From NCBI GenBank assembly GCA_026988195.1, contig JALSLS010000449.1, positions 1-6,921 of the forward strand: 6,921 nt of DNA, in the 5' to 3' direction. The position numbers and the translations under genes are program-made. The notes under the pieces were generated by a model that made no database searches, was not told the DNA's origin, and was given only the letters and a program-made list of their open reading frames with translations. The DNA is from Methylomonas sp. (GTDB taxonomy: Bacteria; Pseudomonadota; Gammaproteobacteria; Methylococcales; Methylomonadaceae). Shown here piece by piece: positions 1 to 6,849 of this stretch; within the stretch, counting starts at the first letter, position 1; each line of letters begins with the position of its first letter.

Positions 1-2288
1 TGGGGGCAAGTATTGCTGCTCATATAACTAATGCTGGAGTTCCCGTGTATTTGTTAGACATTGTTCCTAAGGTGGATGGTGTTGAGGTTAAAAACCGCAA
101 TGTCATTGCTGAAATGGCGGTAAAAAACTTATTAAAGGCAAATCCAGCGCCTTTTATGCATAAGAAAAATGCAGGATTAATTACGACAGGAAATATTGAA
201 GACCATTTAGAATTAATTGCTGATGTGGGTTGGGTTATTGAAGCGGTGATTGAAGATTTAGCGATCAAAAAAATGCTATACCTAAAATTAGAACAAATTT
301 GCCGACCTGATACGATTATTTCATCAAATACTTCAACCTTACCTTTTCAACAATTAGTGGGTAGTTTGCCGGCAAACTTCCAAAGTCGTTTTTTGATTAG
401 TCATTTTTTTAACCCACCCAGATATATGCGGCTGTTAGAGTTAGTGAGTGGTTCTAAAGCTAGAGAGGGACTTATTCAAAATGTTAGGGGATTTGCTGAA
501 AATAAATTAGGCAAAACTTGTGTTGAATGTAAAGATACTCAAGGCTTTATTGCGAATCGTATTGGTATATATTGGGTGCAATGTGGTTTATTAGAAGCTA
601 TTAAGCAAGACTTGAGTATTGAACAAGCTGATGCTGTTTTATCTGCACCTTTTGGCATTCCAAAAACAGCTATTTTTGGTTTATTAGATTTAGTAGGATT
701 AGATTTAATACCGCATATTATGGAAAGTATGAGGCAACTGCCTAAGAGCGATGCTTTTCATCAAGTTAATAGCATTCCTGACCTGTTTCATAAAATGATT
801 CAAGATGGATATATTGGACGTAAAGGAAAAGGTGGGTTTTACCGGCTTAATGTGATTGATGGAAAGAGAGTTAAAGAGTCCATTAACTTGCATACAGGCG
901 AGTATAGTAAAAGTGAAAAACCTAATTTAGATTGCTTAACAATAGCGAGCAATCAAGGGCTACAAGAATTTTTATCTTTAGAGGATAAAAATGCTGAGTA
1001 CGCCTGGACTGTTATGTCAAAAACCTTACTTTATGCGGCAAGCTTAATTCCAGAAATTTCTGATGAAATTGTTGCCGTAGATACAGCGATGAAACTGGGT
1101 TATAACTGGCAGTATGGACCTTTCGAATTACTGGATAAAATAGGTGTCGATTGGTTTGTCAATAAATTAAAACAGCAAGATGTTGTAGAAAAAATTCCTG
1201 ATATTTTATTATCAAGCCCTTACTATAAAACAGATTCTGGTGTGCTTGAATATCGCTCATTAGCTAGTCATTATTTACCTGTTATTCGAGCTAAAGGTAC
1301 TTTATTACTGTCTGATATAAAATTAATAAAACCTGCCATTATTGAGAATGCATCGGCTAGTTTATGGGATATTGGTGATGGAGTAGCTTGCTTTGAATTC
1401 CATAGCAAGATGAATACTTTTGATATGGAGTTGTTAAGTTTATTACGCCAAAGTATTAAAATAATCGAACAAGATTTCGTCGCGCTAGTGATTCATAATC
1501 AGGCTGATAATTTTTCTGTGGGTGCAAATTTAACATTACTCACCACAGCTATAAATCAGCAAGATTGGGATAATGTTGGAAACCTGATTAAACAAGGCCA
1601 ACAGACATTTTTGGCTTTGAAATATGCACCTTTCCCCGTTGTTGCAGCGCCAACGGGGCTGGCTTTAGGCGGAGGGTGTGAGATTCTTTTGCATTGTGAT
1701 GCTATACAGGCTCATGCTGAATTATATATGGGCTTGGTCGAAGTGAGTGTGGGCTTAATTCCAGGCTGGGGGGGCTGTAAGGAATATCTACACCGTTGTC
1801 TTCAGACTCAAAGTTTTGGAGGTCCAATTCCACCCATTGTTAAAGCTTTTCAAACCATCGCTATGGCAAAGGTTTCTAAATCAGCTATTGATGCTAAAGC
1901 ACTGTTATTTTTATCTCCTGATGATGAAATAACCATGAATAAAGATCATTTGATGGCTGATGCAAAAGCCAAAGCGTTAAGGTTGAGCCATGAGTATCGG
2001 CTACCTGAAATAGCGGATTATAAATTGCCTGGAAAAACAGCAAAAGTCTTGCTAGATATGACAACTAAAACATTTAAAATGATGGGTAAAGTGACTGATT
2101 ATGATGTGCAAATTGCCGACAAACTTAGTACAGTTTTGACTGGGGGCGATTGTGATTTACTTGAACCCTTATCAGAACAATCCATGTTAGATCTGGAGCG
2201 GCAAGCTTTTATAGAACTTGTGCAGCAACAAGGAACGATGGCAAGGTTAGAACATATGTTGCAGACAGGAAAGCCATTAAGGAATTGA
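1..2288 (+). CDS. fadN: Bifunctional 3-hydroxyacyl-CoA dehydrogenase / enoyl-CoA hydratase, FadN-like (5' end missing)
   Basis: This enzyme hydrates trans-2-enoyl-CoA and oxidises the resulting 3-hydroxyacyl-CoA with NAD+, two steps of beta-oxidation. The reading frame is open from base 3 and begins GASIAAH, the tail of the Rossmann GxGxxG loop of 3-hydroxyacyl-CoA dehydrogenases. The true start is therefore just outside the window, probably 10-20 codons upstream; the GTG at 45 is internal. Dehydrogenase features are SSNTS (321-335), the catalytic His of HFFNPP (402-404) with its partner Glu in LLEL (438-440), DTQGFIANRIG, and GRKGKGGFY at the end of the dehydrogenase half. A crotonase domain follows, with NFSVGANL (1509-1532) as the oxyanion-hole region and two catalytic Glu residues, in GGGCE (1680-1682) and LVEVSVGLIPG (1740-1742). 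All key residues are present, so it looks active. The dehydrogenase-first order matches Bacillus FadN/YusL (about 790 residues), not E. coli FadB, which is hydratase-first. It is followed by fadE in the same direction. The symbol is assigned by architecture. Confidence 0.93.
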   Translation, partial: GASIAAHITNAGVPVYLLDIVPKVDGVEVKNRNVIAEMAVKNLLKANPAPFMHKKNAGLITTGNIEDHLELIADVGWVIEAVIEDLAIKKMLYLKLEQICRPDTIISSNTSTLPFQQLVGSLPANFQSRFLISHFFNPPRYMRLLELVSGSKAREGLIQNVRGFAENKLGKTCVECKDTQGFIANRIGIYWVQCGLLEAIKQDLSIEQADAVLSAPFGIPKTAIFGLLDLVGLDLIPHIMESMRQLPKSDAFHQVNSIPDLFHKMIQDGYIGRKGKGGFYRLNVIDGKRVKESINLHTGEYSKSEKPNLDCLTIASNQGLQEFLSLEDKNAEYAWTVMSKTLLYAASLIPEISDEIVAVDTAMKLGYNWQYGPFELLDKIGVDWFVNKLKQQDVVEKIPDILLSSPYYKTDSGVLEYRSLASHYLPVIRAKGTLLLSDIKLIKPAIIENASASLWDIGDGVACFEFHSKMNTFDMELLSLLRQSIKIIEQDFVALVIHNQADNFSVGANLTLLTTAINQQDWDNVGNLIKQGQQTFLALKYAPFPVVAAPTGLALGGGCEILLHCDAIQAHAELYMGLVEVSVGLIPGWGGCKEYLHRCLQTQSFGGPIPPIVKAFQTIAMAKVSKSAIDAKALLFLSPDDEITMNKDHLMADAKAKALRLSHEYRLPEIADYKLPGKTAKVLLDMTTKTFKMMGKVTDYDVQIADKLSTVLTGGDCDLLEPLSEQSMLDLERQAFIELVQQQGTMARLEHMLQTGKPLRN

Positions 2289-2318
2289 ATATAAACAGTA
2301 ATAATGGTGAGCGCAGGG

Positions 2319-2446
2319 GACTATGAAAGTATGTTTTTTTTGACCTCCCCCTTTGGAAAAGGGGGATTGAGGGGGATTTTATAATAAAATCTCCCCCAGC
2401 CCCCCTTTTCCAAAGAAGGGAGCTAAAAGCTAATACTTCCATAGTC
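2319..2446. repeat. 128 bp nested palindromic element (MITE/REP-like) between fadN-like gene and fadE
   Basis: Two nested inverted repeats share one symmetry axis near base 2383. The outer arms are GACTATGAAAGTAT (2319-2332) and ATACTTCCATAGTC (2433-2446), 13 of 14 complementary. The inner arms (2345-2382 and 2384-2422) are imperfect but share an exact 14-base block, TTTGGAAAAGGGGG, against its complement, plus a perfect 8+1+8 core, GATTTTAT-A-ATAAAATC. Each inner arm can also partly fold on itself (CCCCCTTT against AAAAGGGGG). The G/C-rich blocks stand out from the AT-rich surroundings. It starts 31 bp after the fadN-like stop and ends 39 bp before fadE, so it would be transcribed as a very stable hairpin. 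It may end or protect the upstream mRNA. It encodes no transposase, and I could not find a convincing target-site duplication. From memory, similar C-rich palindromes are dispersed in many proteobacterial and cyanobacterial genomes. Confidence 0.85.
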
Positions 2447-2485
2447 TCGTAGAGGTAAATAGAGAGTTATTTAAGGGGAAATATC

Positions 2486-4876
2486 ATGATTTGGTTTAGT
2501 CTATTTTTTATAGTGATCATGTTTATTATTTACCAGCGTGTAACTTTACTAAAAAGTACGGTTATTACGGGCGTTTTGTTAATGGCCTATAATTTTCAAA
2601 ATTTCACACCTTATTTGTGGAGTATTTATTTTGTTATTGCGTTACTTATCAATATCCCCTTTTTACGCAGCCAGATAATCAGTAAACAGGTTTTCTTATG
2701 GATGCACTCTGTTTTGCCTGAAATGTCTCAGACCGAGAAAGAGGCACTTGAAGCAGGTAATACTTGGTGGGATGCTGAATTATTTTCAGGGAACCCAGAC
2801 TGGAATGTATTATTGGATTTACCCAAAGCCAAATTAACAAAGGAAGAGCAAGCGTTTATTAATGGCCCAGTAGAAACATTATGTAGCATGTTAAATGACT
2901 GGGATATTACTCATAATAGACAAGACTTACCAGCTGAGGTGTGGGAATACATAAAACAGCAGAAATTTTGTGGCATGATTATCCCGAAACGCTATGGAGG
3001 GCTGGAATTTTCTAATTTTGCACATTCCGAAGTGGTGATGAAAATTTCTAGTAGGAGTGGCTCAGCGGCTGTCACTATTATGGTTCCAAATTCATTAGGC
3101 CCGGCGAAGCTGTTGTTAGCTTATGGAACCCAGAGACAAAAAGACTATTATTTACCCCGACTAGCAATGGGTAAGGAAATTCCTTGTTTTGCATTAACAA
3201 GTCCTAATGCGGGAAGTGATGCAGGTTCAATCACCGACTCAGGCATAATTTGCTATGGCCAATTTGACGGTAAAGAAAAGGTCTTGGGTATTATGTTGAA
3301 CTGGGAGAAAAGATATATAACTTTAGGTCCTATAGCCACCGTTATAGGCTTAGCATTTAAGTTATTTGACCCTGATCATTTAATTGGCAAGAAACAAAAT
3401 AGGGGTATTACCGTGGCGCTTATACCCTCAACCACACCAGGAATAACGATTGGGAGCCGGCATTTTCCTTTAAATTCAGCTTTTCAAAATGGCCCAAACC
3501 AAGGTAAGGATGTTTTTATTCCAATCGATTGGATTTTAGGCGGTATTGAGCAGGCAGGTCAGGGTTGGAAAATGTTAATGGAATCCTTGGCGACAGGTAG
3601 AGCTATTTCTTTACCTGCTTTAAGTGCAGGAACCACAAAATTTACAAGTCGTAATGTCGGAGCTTATGCGCGTATTAGAAAGCAGTTTAACCTTCCACTC
3701 GGTGAATTTGAAGGGGTAGAAGAGCCTTTATCACGTATTGCAGGTGAGACTTATATTATTAATGCAGCAAGAACCGTTACCGCTGCTGCATTGGATGAAG
3801 GACAAAAACCCTCGGTTATTTCAGCCATTATTAAATATGAGCTAACAGAACGTATGCGTCGAGTTGTTAATGATGGAATGGATATACAAGGGGGCGCAGG
3901 GATATGCTTAGGTCCTAACAATTATTTAGGGCGTATTTATCAAGTGATTCCCGTTTGTATTACGGTAGAAGGGGCTAATATTTTAACTCGAACTATGATG
4001 GTCTTTGGACAGGGAGCAATGCGTTGTCATCCTTATATTTATCAAGAGTTAAGTGCTTTAAATAATCCAGACACAGAAAAAGCATTACAGCAATTTGATA
4101 CTGTTTTATTCAAGCATATTGGACATATTATGCATAATAAGGTGTCTTGCTTTTGGCTGGGGATAAGTGGCGCAAGGTTTATTAAAGTGCCTGGTGATAA
4201 AAATACTAAGAAATATTTTAGACAAATAGCGCAGTTTAGTGCCATTTTCGCTCTGCTCGCTGACTATGCCATTATTGTTCTTGGTGGAACTCTAAAACGT
4301 AAGGAACGTATTTCTGGACATTTTGCTGATGTACTTAGTCATTTATATCTCTGTTCTACCGTTTTAAAGTTTTATCAGGATCAAGGTTTTCCTAAAGATG
4401 ACTTACCGTTAGTTCATTGGGCTTGTCAGTCAACCCTTATGCAAGCTCAACAATCAATATTGGTTTTACTGCAATTGTTACCCCTTAAGCCGTTAGTTAT
4501 GGGACTTAAATTGCTAATATATCCTATGGGAAAACCGAGTCTCACTACAAATGACAGCTTAATTCATCAAACAGCTAAAATTTTACTAAGTGATACAGAT
4601 ACACGAAACCGCCTAACTCAAGGTATTTATATTAATGAATTTGAAGATGATGCAACCGGTAGAATTGAATGTGCTTTTAAAGCCGTTTTGGCGGCCTCAG
4701 CTGTAGAGAAAAAAATTAAGTTTGCCCAAAAAAAACAACAATTACAAAAAGGTGGAATAGAAACAGTTTTAAAACAGGCGTATGAAAAACATATTATCAG
4801 TAAAGATGAGCTAGTTTTAATTGGAGAGGCTAATAGAGCAAGGGATAAGGCTATTAAAGTGGATGACTTTTCTTAA
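2486..4876 (+). CDS. fadE: FadE-type membrane-anchored acyl-CoA dehydrogenase
   Basis: FadE catalyses the first step of beta-oxidation, FAD-dependent oxidation of acyl-CoA to trans-2-enoyl-CoA, with electrons passed on to the respiratory chain. At 796 residues it is close to E. coli FadE (814) and resembles it along nearly the whole length. The N-terminus has two hydrophobic segments (about residues 2-16 and 24-55) that should anchor it to the inner membrane. Next come the family motif MSQTEKEALEAGNTWW, the N-terminal dehydrogenase domain, the flavin/substrate motif FALTSPNAGSDAGS (235-248), PNSLGP, and KDVFIPIDWI. VEGANILTR follows, whose Glu495 is at the usual catalytic-base position. The C-terminal FadE extension (DUF1974-like; HIGHIMHNKV, LPLVHWACQ, LKRKERISGHF) runs to IKVDDFS and lacks only the short charged tail of the E. 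coli protein. The ATG is supported by an AAGGGG ribosome site (2473-2478, 7 bases upstream) and by N-terminal alignment. The gene is intact. Its neighbour supplies the next two pathway steps. I see no clear fatty-acid regulator site. Confidence 0.96.
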   Translation: MIWFSLFFIVIMFIIYQRVTLLKSTVITGVLLMAYNFQNFTPYLWSIYFVIALLINIPFLRSQIISKQVFLWMHSVLPEMSQTEKEALEAGNTWWDAELFSGNPDWNVLLDLPKAKLTKEEQAFINGPVETLCSMLNDWDITHNRQDLPAEVWEYIKQQKFCGMIIPKRYGGLEFSNFAHSEVVMKISSRSGSAAVTIMVPNSLGPAKLLLAYGTQRQKDYYLPRLAMGKEIPCFALTSPNAGSDAGSITDSGIICYGQFDGKEKVLGIMLNWEKRYITLGPIATVIGLAFKLFDPDHLIGKKQNRGITVALIPSTTPGITIGSRHFPLNSAFQNGPNQGKDVFIPIDWILGGIEQAGQGWKMLMESLATGRAISLPALSAGTTKFTSRNVGAYARIRKQFNLPLGEFEGVEEPLSRIAGETYIINAARTVTAAALDEGQKPSVISAIIKYELTERMRRVVNDGMDIQGGAGICLGPNNYLGRIYQVIPVCITVEGANILTRTMMVFGQGAMRCHPYIYQELSALNNPDTEKALQQFDTVLFKHIGHIMHNKVSCFWLGISGARFIKVPGDKNTKKYFRQIAQFSAIFALLADYAIIVLGGTLKRKERISGHFADVLSHLYLCSTVLKFYQDQGFPKDDLPLVHWACQSTLMQAQQSILVLLQLLPLKPLVMGLKLLIYPMGKPSLTTNDSLIHQTAKILLSDTDTRNRLTQGIYINEFEDDATGRIECAFKAVLAASAVEKKIKFAQKKQQLQKGGIETVLKQAYEKHIISKDELVLIGEANRARDKAIKVDDFS

Positions 4877-4882
4877 TGTAAT

Positions 4883-4899
4883 CGCACCAATAGAGTGCG
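4883..4899. promoter_or_regulatory. Putative NtrC enhancer site (upstream activating sequence)
   Basis: The 17-base palindrome CGCACCAATAGAGTGCG (extended stem TCGCAC/GTGCGA, 4882-4900) has the size and spacing of the NtrC consensus TGCACYANNNTGGTGCA. Nine of the ten central defined positions of the two half-sites read GCACCA and GTGC correctly or nearly so; the outermost bases and two internal ones differ. It begins 7 bp after the fadE stop codon and lies about 150 bp upstream of the start expected from the -24/-12 promoter at 5018-5033, a normal distance for an enhancer. As a terminator it would be weak, because no T tract follows directly. The NtrC assignment is inferred from sequence and context. 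Confidence 0.6.
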
Positions 4900-5017
4900 A
4901 ATAGTTAAAGAAGAGCATGTTTTTATTCGAGTTATGCCGCTTTAAACTAACTGTAATATAGCTTTATTTTTTTCTATGCATATGAACTGTAACTATTAAT
5001 TAGAACGTAATTTTTAT

Positions 5018-5033
5018 TGGCACAATTAATGCT
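5018..5033 (+). promoter_or_regulatory. Putative sigma-54 (RpoN) -24/-12 promoter of the nitrate porter
   Basis: The bases TGGCACAATTAATGCT match the sigma-54 consensus TGGCACGNNNNTTGCW with exact spacing. The GG of the -24 element (5019-5020) and the GC of the -12 element (5031-5032) are both present, TGGCAC is complete, and the -12 element reads ATGCT in place of TTGCT. Transcription would begin near 5043-5045, giving a leader of about 35 bases that includes the ribosome site AAGGA (5067-5071). Together with the NtrC-like palindrome upstream, this is the expected arrangement for a nitrogen-regulated transporter. I found no clear IHF site in the AT-rich stretch between them. Confidence 0.72.
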
Positions 5034-5078
5034 TTGTTGTGTGGTAGTGATTTGTTTTAGTTAAATAAGGAATACTCA

Positions 5079-6548
5079 ATGTCTTCTAATAAATTAAATT
5101 TATTAGCCTTTAATAAACCAGAAATTAAAACGCTACACCTAACTTGGTTTGCTTTCTTTTTAAGCTTTATGGTCTGGTTTGCACATGCGCCGTTGATGGT
5201 GGTGATTCGTGATGCCATGCACTTGACTGACCAACAAGTCAAAATACTGTTAATTTTAAATATTTCTCTAACTATTCCTGCTCGAATAGTGGTCGGTATG
5301 CTGGTTGATAAATATGGCCCTAAACAATTATTCTCTTCTATTCTTATTTTAGGTGGGTTGATTAGTATAGGGTTTGCATTTACTCAAACCTATCAGCAAC
5401 TTGCTATTGTACGTTTTTTATCTGGATTTGTAGGTGCAGGCTTTGTGGTCGGTATTCGGATGATTTCTGAGTGGTTCCCAGCAAGACAAACAGGTATTGC
5501 TCAAGGTATATATGGTGGTTGGGGTAACTTTGGTTCTGCAGGTGCAGCGATTATTTTACCTTCTATTGCTGTTTACTTTGGAGCCGAAAATGGCTGGCGT
5601 TATGCAATCGGTATTACGGGGGTAATAGCGATGGTTTATGGTGTAATTTATTATTTTAGTGTTTCTAATACGCCTAAAGGTTCAACCTACTTTAAGCCAA
5701 AAAAAATGGGCGCACTAGAAGTGACCAGTAAGGGTGACTTATTGCTCTATATTCTAATGAACATTCCTATGTACATTGCCTTAAGTGTTCTAACATGGAA
5801 ATTATCAGCAAAAATGCACTGGATTGATGAAACAGTGGCCTATGCTATTTATGCAATATTAGCTATTTTATATATTTTTCAAGTTTGGAAAATTATCCAA
5901 GTTAATAAACCCATTTTTGCAACGCAAGTACCCGAAATACAACGTTATGCATTTAAACAAATAGCCATTTTAGACTTAGCTTATATGTTAACTTTTGGTG
6001 CTGAGCTAGCGGTTGTATCAATGTTGCCTCTGTATTATGTAGATACTTTTAATGTAGAACCTATTTTAGCGGGTGTTTTAGCGGGTATTTACCCCGTCAT
6101 TAATTTATTTGCAAGACCTGCAGGAGGTTGGTTAAGTGACAAAATTGGTCGTAAAATCACTCTAGGAATCGTCACCAGTGGTGCTGCGTTTAGTTTCTTT
6201 TTGCTCAGTACGGTAACGACAGATTGGGCTTTATGGATGGTTGTTGCAACGACTATTTTAGCGGGTATCTTTTCTAAAGCAGGATCAGGTGCTGTATATG
6301 CTATGGTGCCATTAATTCAACGACGAATGACAGGTCAATTTGCTGGTATGGTGGGTGCGTATGGTAATGTCGGTGGGTTAGCCTTTTTAACCGTATTCTC
6401 CTTTGTCTCAACCGATATTTTCTTTATGACCATTGCTGGAACAGCTGCCTTTGTATTCTTAATGGTGATTGTTTTCTTGAATGAGCCATCAGGACATATG
6501 GTTGAAGTCTTGGAAGATGGCACGGTTGAAATGATTGAAGTAAAGTAA
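5079..6548 (+). CDS. narK: NarK/NrtP-family nitrate/nitrite transporter (MFS, NNP family)
   Basis: This inner-membrane porter probably imports nitrate (and perhaps nitrite) for assimilation. The 489-residue product carries both NNP nitrate-signature glycine motifs: GIYGGWGNFGSAGA (about 143-156) in the first half and GMVGAYGNVGG (about 423-433) in the second. The paired substrate-binding arginines are in the expected segments: Arg69 in IPARIVVGMLVDKYG (segment 2) and Arg346 in LFARPAGGWLSDKIGRK (segment 2 of the second half). The latter also shows the MFS loop motif. I count six hydrophobic segments before residue 195 and six after 290. Two more (about 221-242 and 254-275) lie in the central linker, giving 14 rather than the usual 12. 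ATG 5079 has AAGGA 7 bases upstream. The sigma-54-like promoter and the downstream nirB point to assimilatory use. The symbol is a family label; nrtP or nasA would fit equally well. Whether it works as a nitrate/proton symporter or nitrate/nitrite exchanger cannot be read here. Confidence 0.93.
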   Translation: MSSNKLNLLAFNKPEIKTLHLTWFAFFLSFMVWFAHAPLMVVIRDAMHLTDQQVKILLILNISLTIPARIVVGMLVDKYGPKQLFSSILILGGLISIGFAFTQTYQQLAIVRFLSGFVGAGFVVGIRMISEWFPARQTGIAQGIYGGWGNFGSAGAAIILPSIAVYFGAENGWRYAIGITGVIAMVYGVIYYFSVSNTPKGSTYFKPKKMGALEVTSKGDLLLYILMNIPMYIALSVLTWKLSAKMHWIDETVAYAIYAILAILYIFQVWKIIQVNKPIFATQVPEIQRYAFKQIAILDLAYMLTFGAELAVVSMLPLYYVDTFNVEPILAGVLAGIYPVINLFARPAGGWLSDKIGRKITLGIVTSGAAFSFFLLSTVTTDWALWMVVATTILAGIFSKAGSGAVYAMVPLIQRRMTGQFAGMVGAYGNVGGLAFLTVFSFVSTDIFFMTIAGTAAFVFLMVIVFLNEPSGHMVEVLEDGTVEMIEVK

Positions 6549-6586
6549 TTAACATTTACCTTTCTGAAAAAAACCACTAAATCTAG

Positions 6587-6613
6587 GATGGGCAAAGCGA
6601 TAGCGTGCCCATC
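6587..6613. repeat. Short perfect inverted repeat (GATGGGCA / TGCCCATC)
   Basis: Perfect 8-base arms, GATGGGCA (6587-6594) and TGCCCATC (6606-6613), enclose an 11-base loop, AAGCGATAGCG, that can add a CG/CG pairing. It lies 38 bp after the porter stop codon. With no following T run it is not a normal intrinsic terminator, but it could stabilise the 3' end of the porter message. The form resembles short dispersed GGTGGGCA-type palindromes seen in many proteobacterial genomes, though dispersal cannot be shown from one copy. Confidence 0.7.
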
Positions 6614-6704
6614 AAACGCAATGCTAGATGGACAGGTTAGCCCCCTTGTTTAGGAATGTGCATGAAACAACTTACCAATTTCTAACTTGTCTTTTTGCTC
6701 CAGA

Positions 6705-6758
6705 TGGAATGATCTCATTCGTTGCGTAGCTTGCTATGCGCCTCATGAGATCATTCCA
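6705..6758. repeat. 54 bp two-tier palindrome upstream of nirB
   Basis: Perfect 14-base outer arms, TGGAATGATCTCAT (6705-6718) and ATGAGATCATTCCA (6745-6758), enclose a second hairpin, GCGTAGC (6724-6730)-TT-GCTATGC (6733-6739). The inner stem has one DNA mismatch that becomes a G-U pair in RNA. The symmetry axes coincide near 6731.5, so it can form a single long stem with a small internal loop, or a cruciform in DNA. It ends 91 bp before the nirB ATG and just upstream of a TATAAT box. It could be a dispersed REP-type element or a structured part of the nirB leader; no T tract follows it. Confidence 0.8.
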
Positions 6759-6779
6759 CTTGAAACAAAAATCCTACGT

Positions 6780-6785
6780 TATAAT
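6780..6785 (+). promoter_or_regulatory. Possible -10 box of a sigma-70-type promoter for nirB
   Basis: A perfect TATAAT lies 64 bp before the nirB start. The -35 region at normal spacing (6757-6762, CACTTG) is poor, and the better TTGAAA (6760-6765) is only 14 bases away. If it is real, the promoter would need an activator, and transcription would start near 6792. In AT-rich DNA a TATAAT can occur by chance, so this is only a candidate. Confidence 0.3.
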
Positions 6786-6849
6786 TTCGGGAAGTTATTC
6801 CATACACGTTCCTTACTCTACTTATACGCTTTATAAAACCTTTTTAATA

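Larger units (their letters stand above)
6549..6849. other. 301 bp intergenic region between nitrate porter and nirB
   Basis: I see no credible protein-coding gene here. The stretch contains an 8 bp-stem inverted repeat (6587-6613), a larger two-tier palindrome (6705-6758), and a perfect TATAAT (6780-6785). A loose direct repeat is also present: CTAGGATGGGCA near 6584 and CTAGATGGACA near 6625. No T-rich tract follows either hairpin, so there is no standard intrinsic terminator. The porter and nirB could be co-transcribed with these structures in the mRNA, or nirB could have its own promoter. Confidence 0.7.

Noticed and set aside
45..47. GTG as the start of the fadN-like gene
   Set aside because: The frame stays open upstream to base 3 and encodes GASIAAHITNAGVPV, part of the conserved Rossmann NAD-binding loop, so the gene begins before the window.
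2340..2385. Promoter inside the palindrome (TTGACC near 2340 and TATAAT at 2380)
   Set aside because: The spacing of about 34 bases is far too long, and TATAAT is simply the AT-rich centre of the palindrome. No suitable -35 lies 16-18 bases upstream.
2209..2442. Minus-strand 77-residue reading frame with a PSIPLFQRG-like peptide
   Set aside because: It is produced by translating the palindromic repeat plus the antisense of the fadN-like 3' end. Such peptides are typical artefacts of this repeat type.
4882..4926. Intrinsic terminator after fadE (TCGCAC/GTGCGA hairpin)
   Set aside because: The stem is short and the nearest T run (TGTTTTT) is about 18 bases further on, so the pairing-plus-T-tract geometry is wrong. 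The NtrC-site reading explains the palindrome better.
6335..6595. Minus-strand 86-residue reading frame overlapping the porter 3' end
   Set aside because: It is antisense to a strongly supported membrane protein gene, has no recognisable motif, and ends within the porter. I treat it as a shadow frame, as with the other minus-strand frames at 20-268, 705-893, 4042-4245 and 5057-5242.
6622..6654. Tiny ORF (ATG CTA GAT ... TAG) between porter and nirB, considered as a leader peptide
   Set aside because: It has only ten codons, no ribosome site, no run of regulatory codons, and no attenuator-like terminator following.
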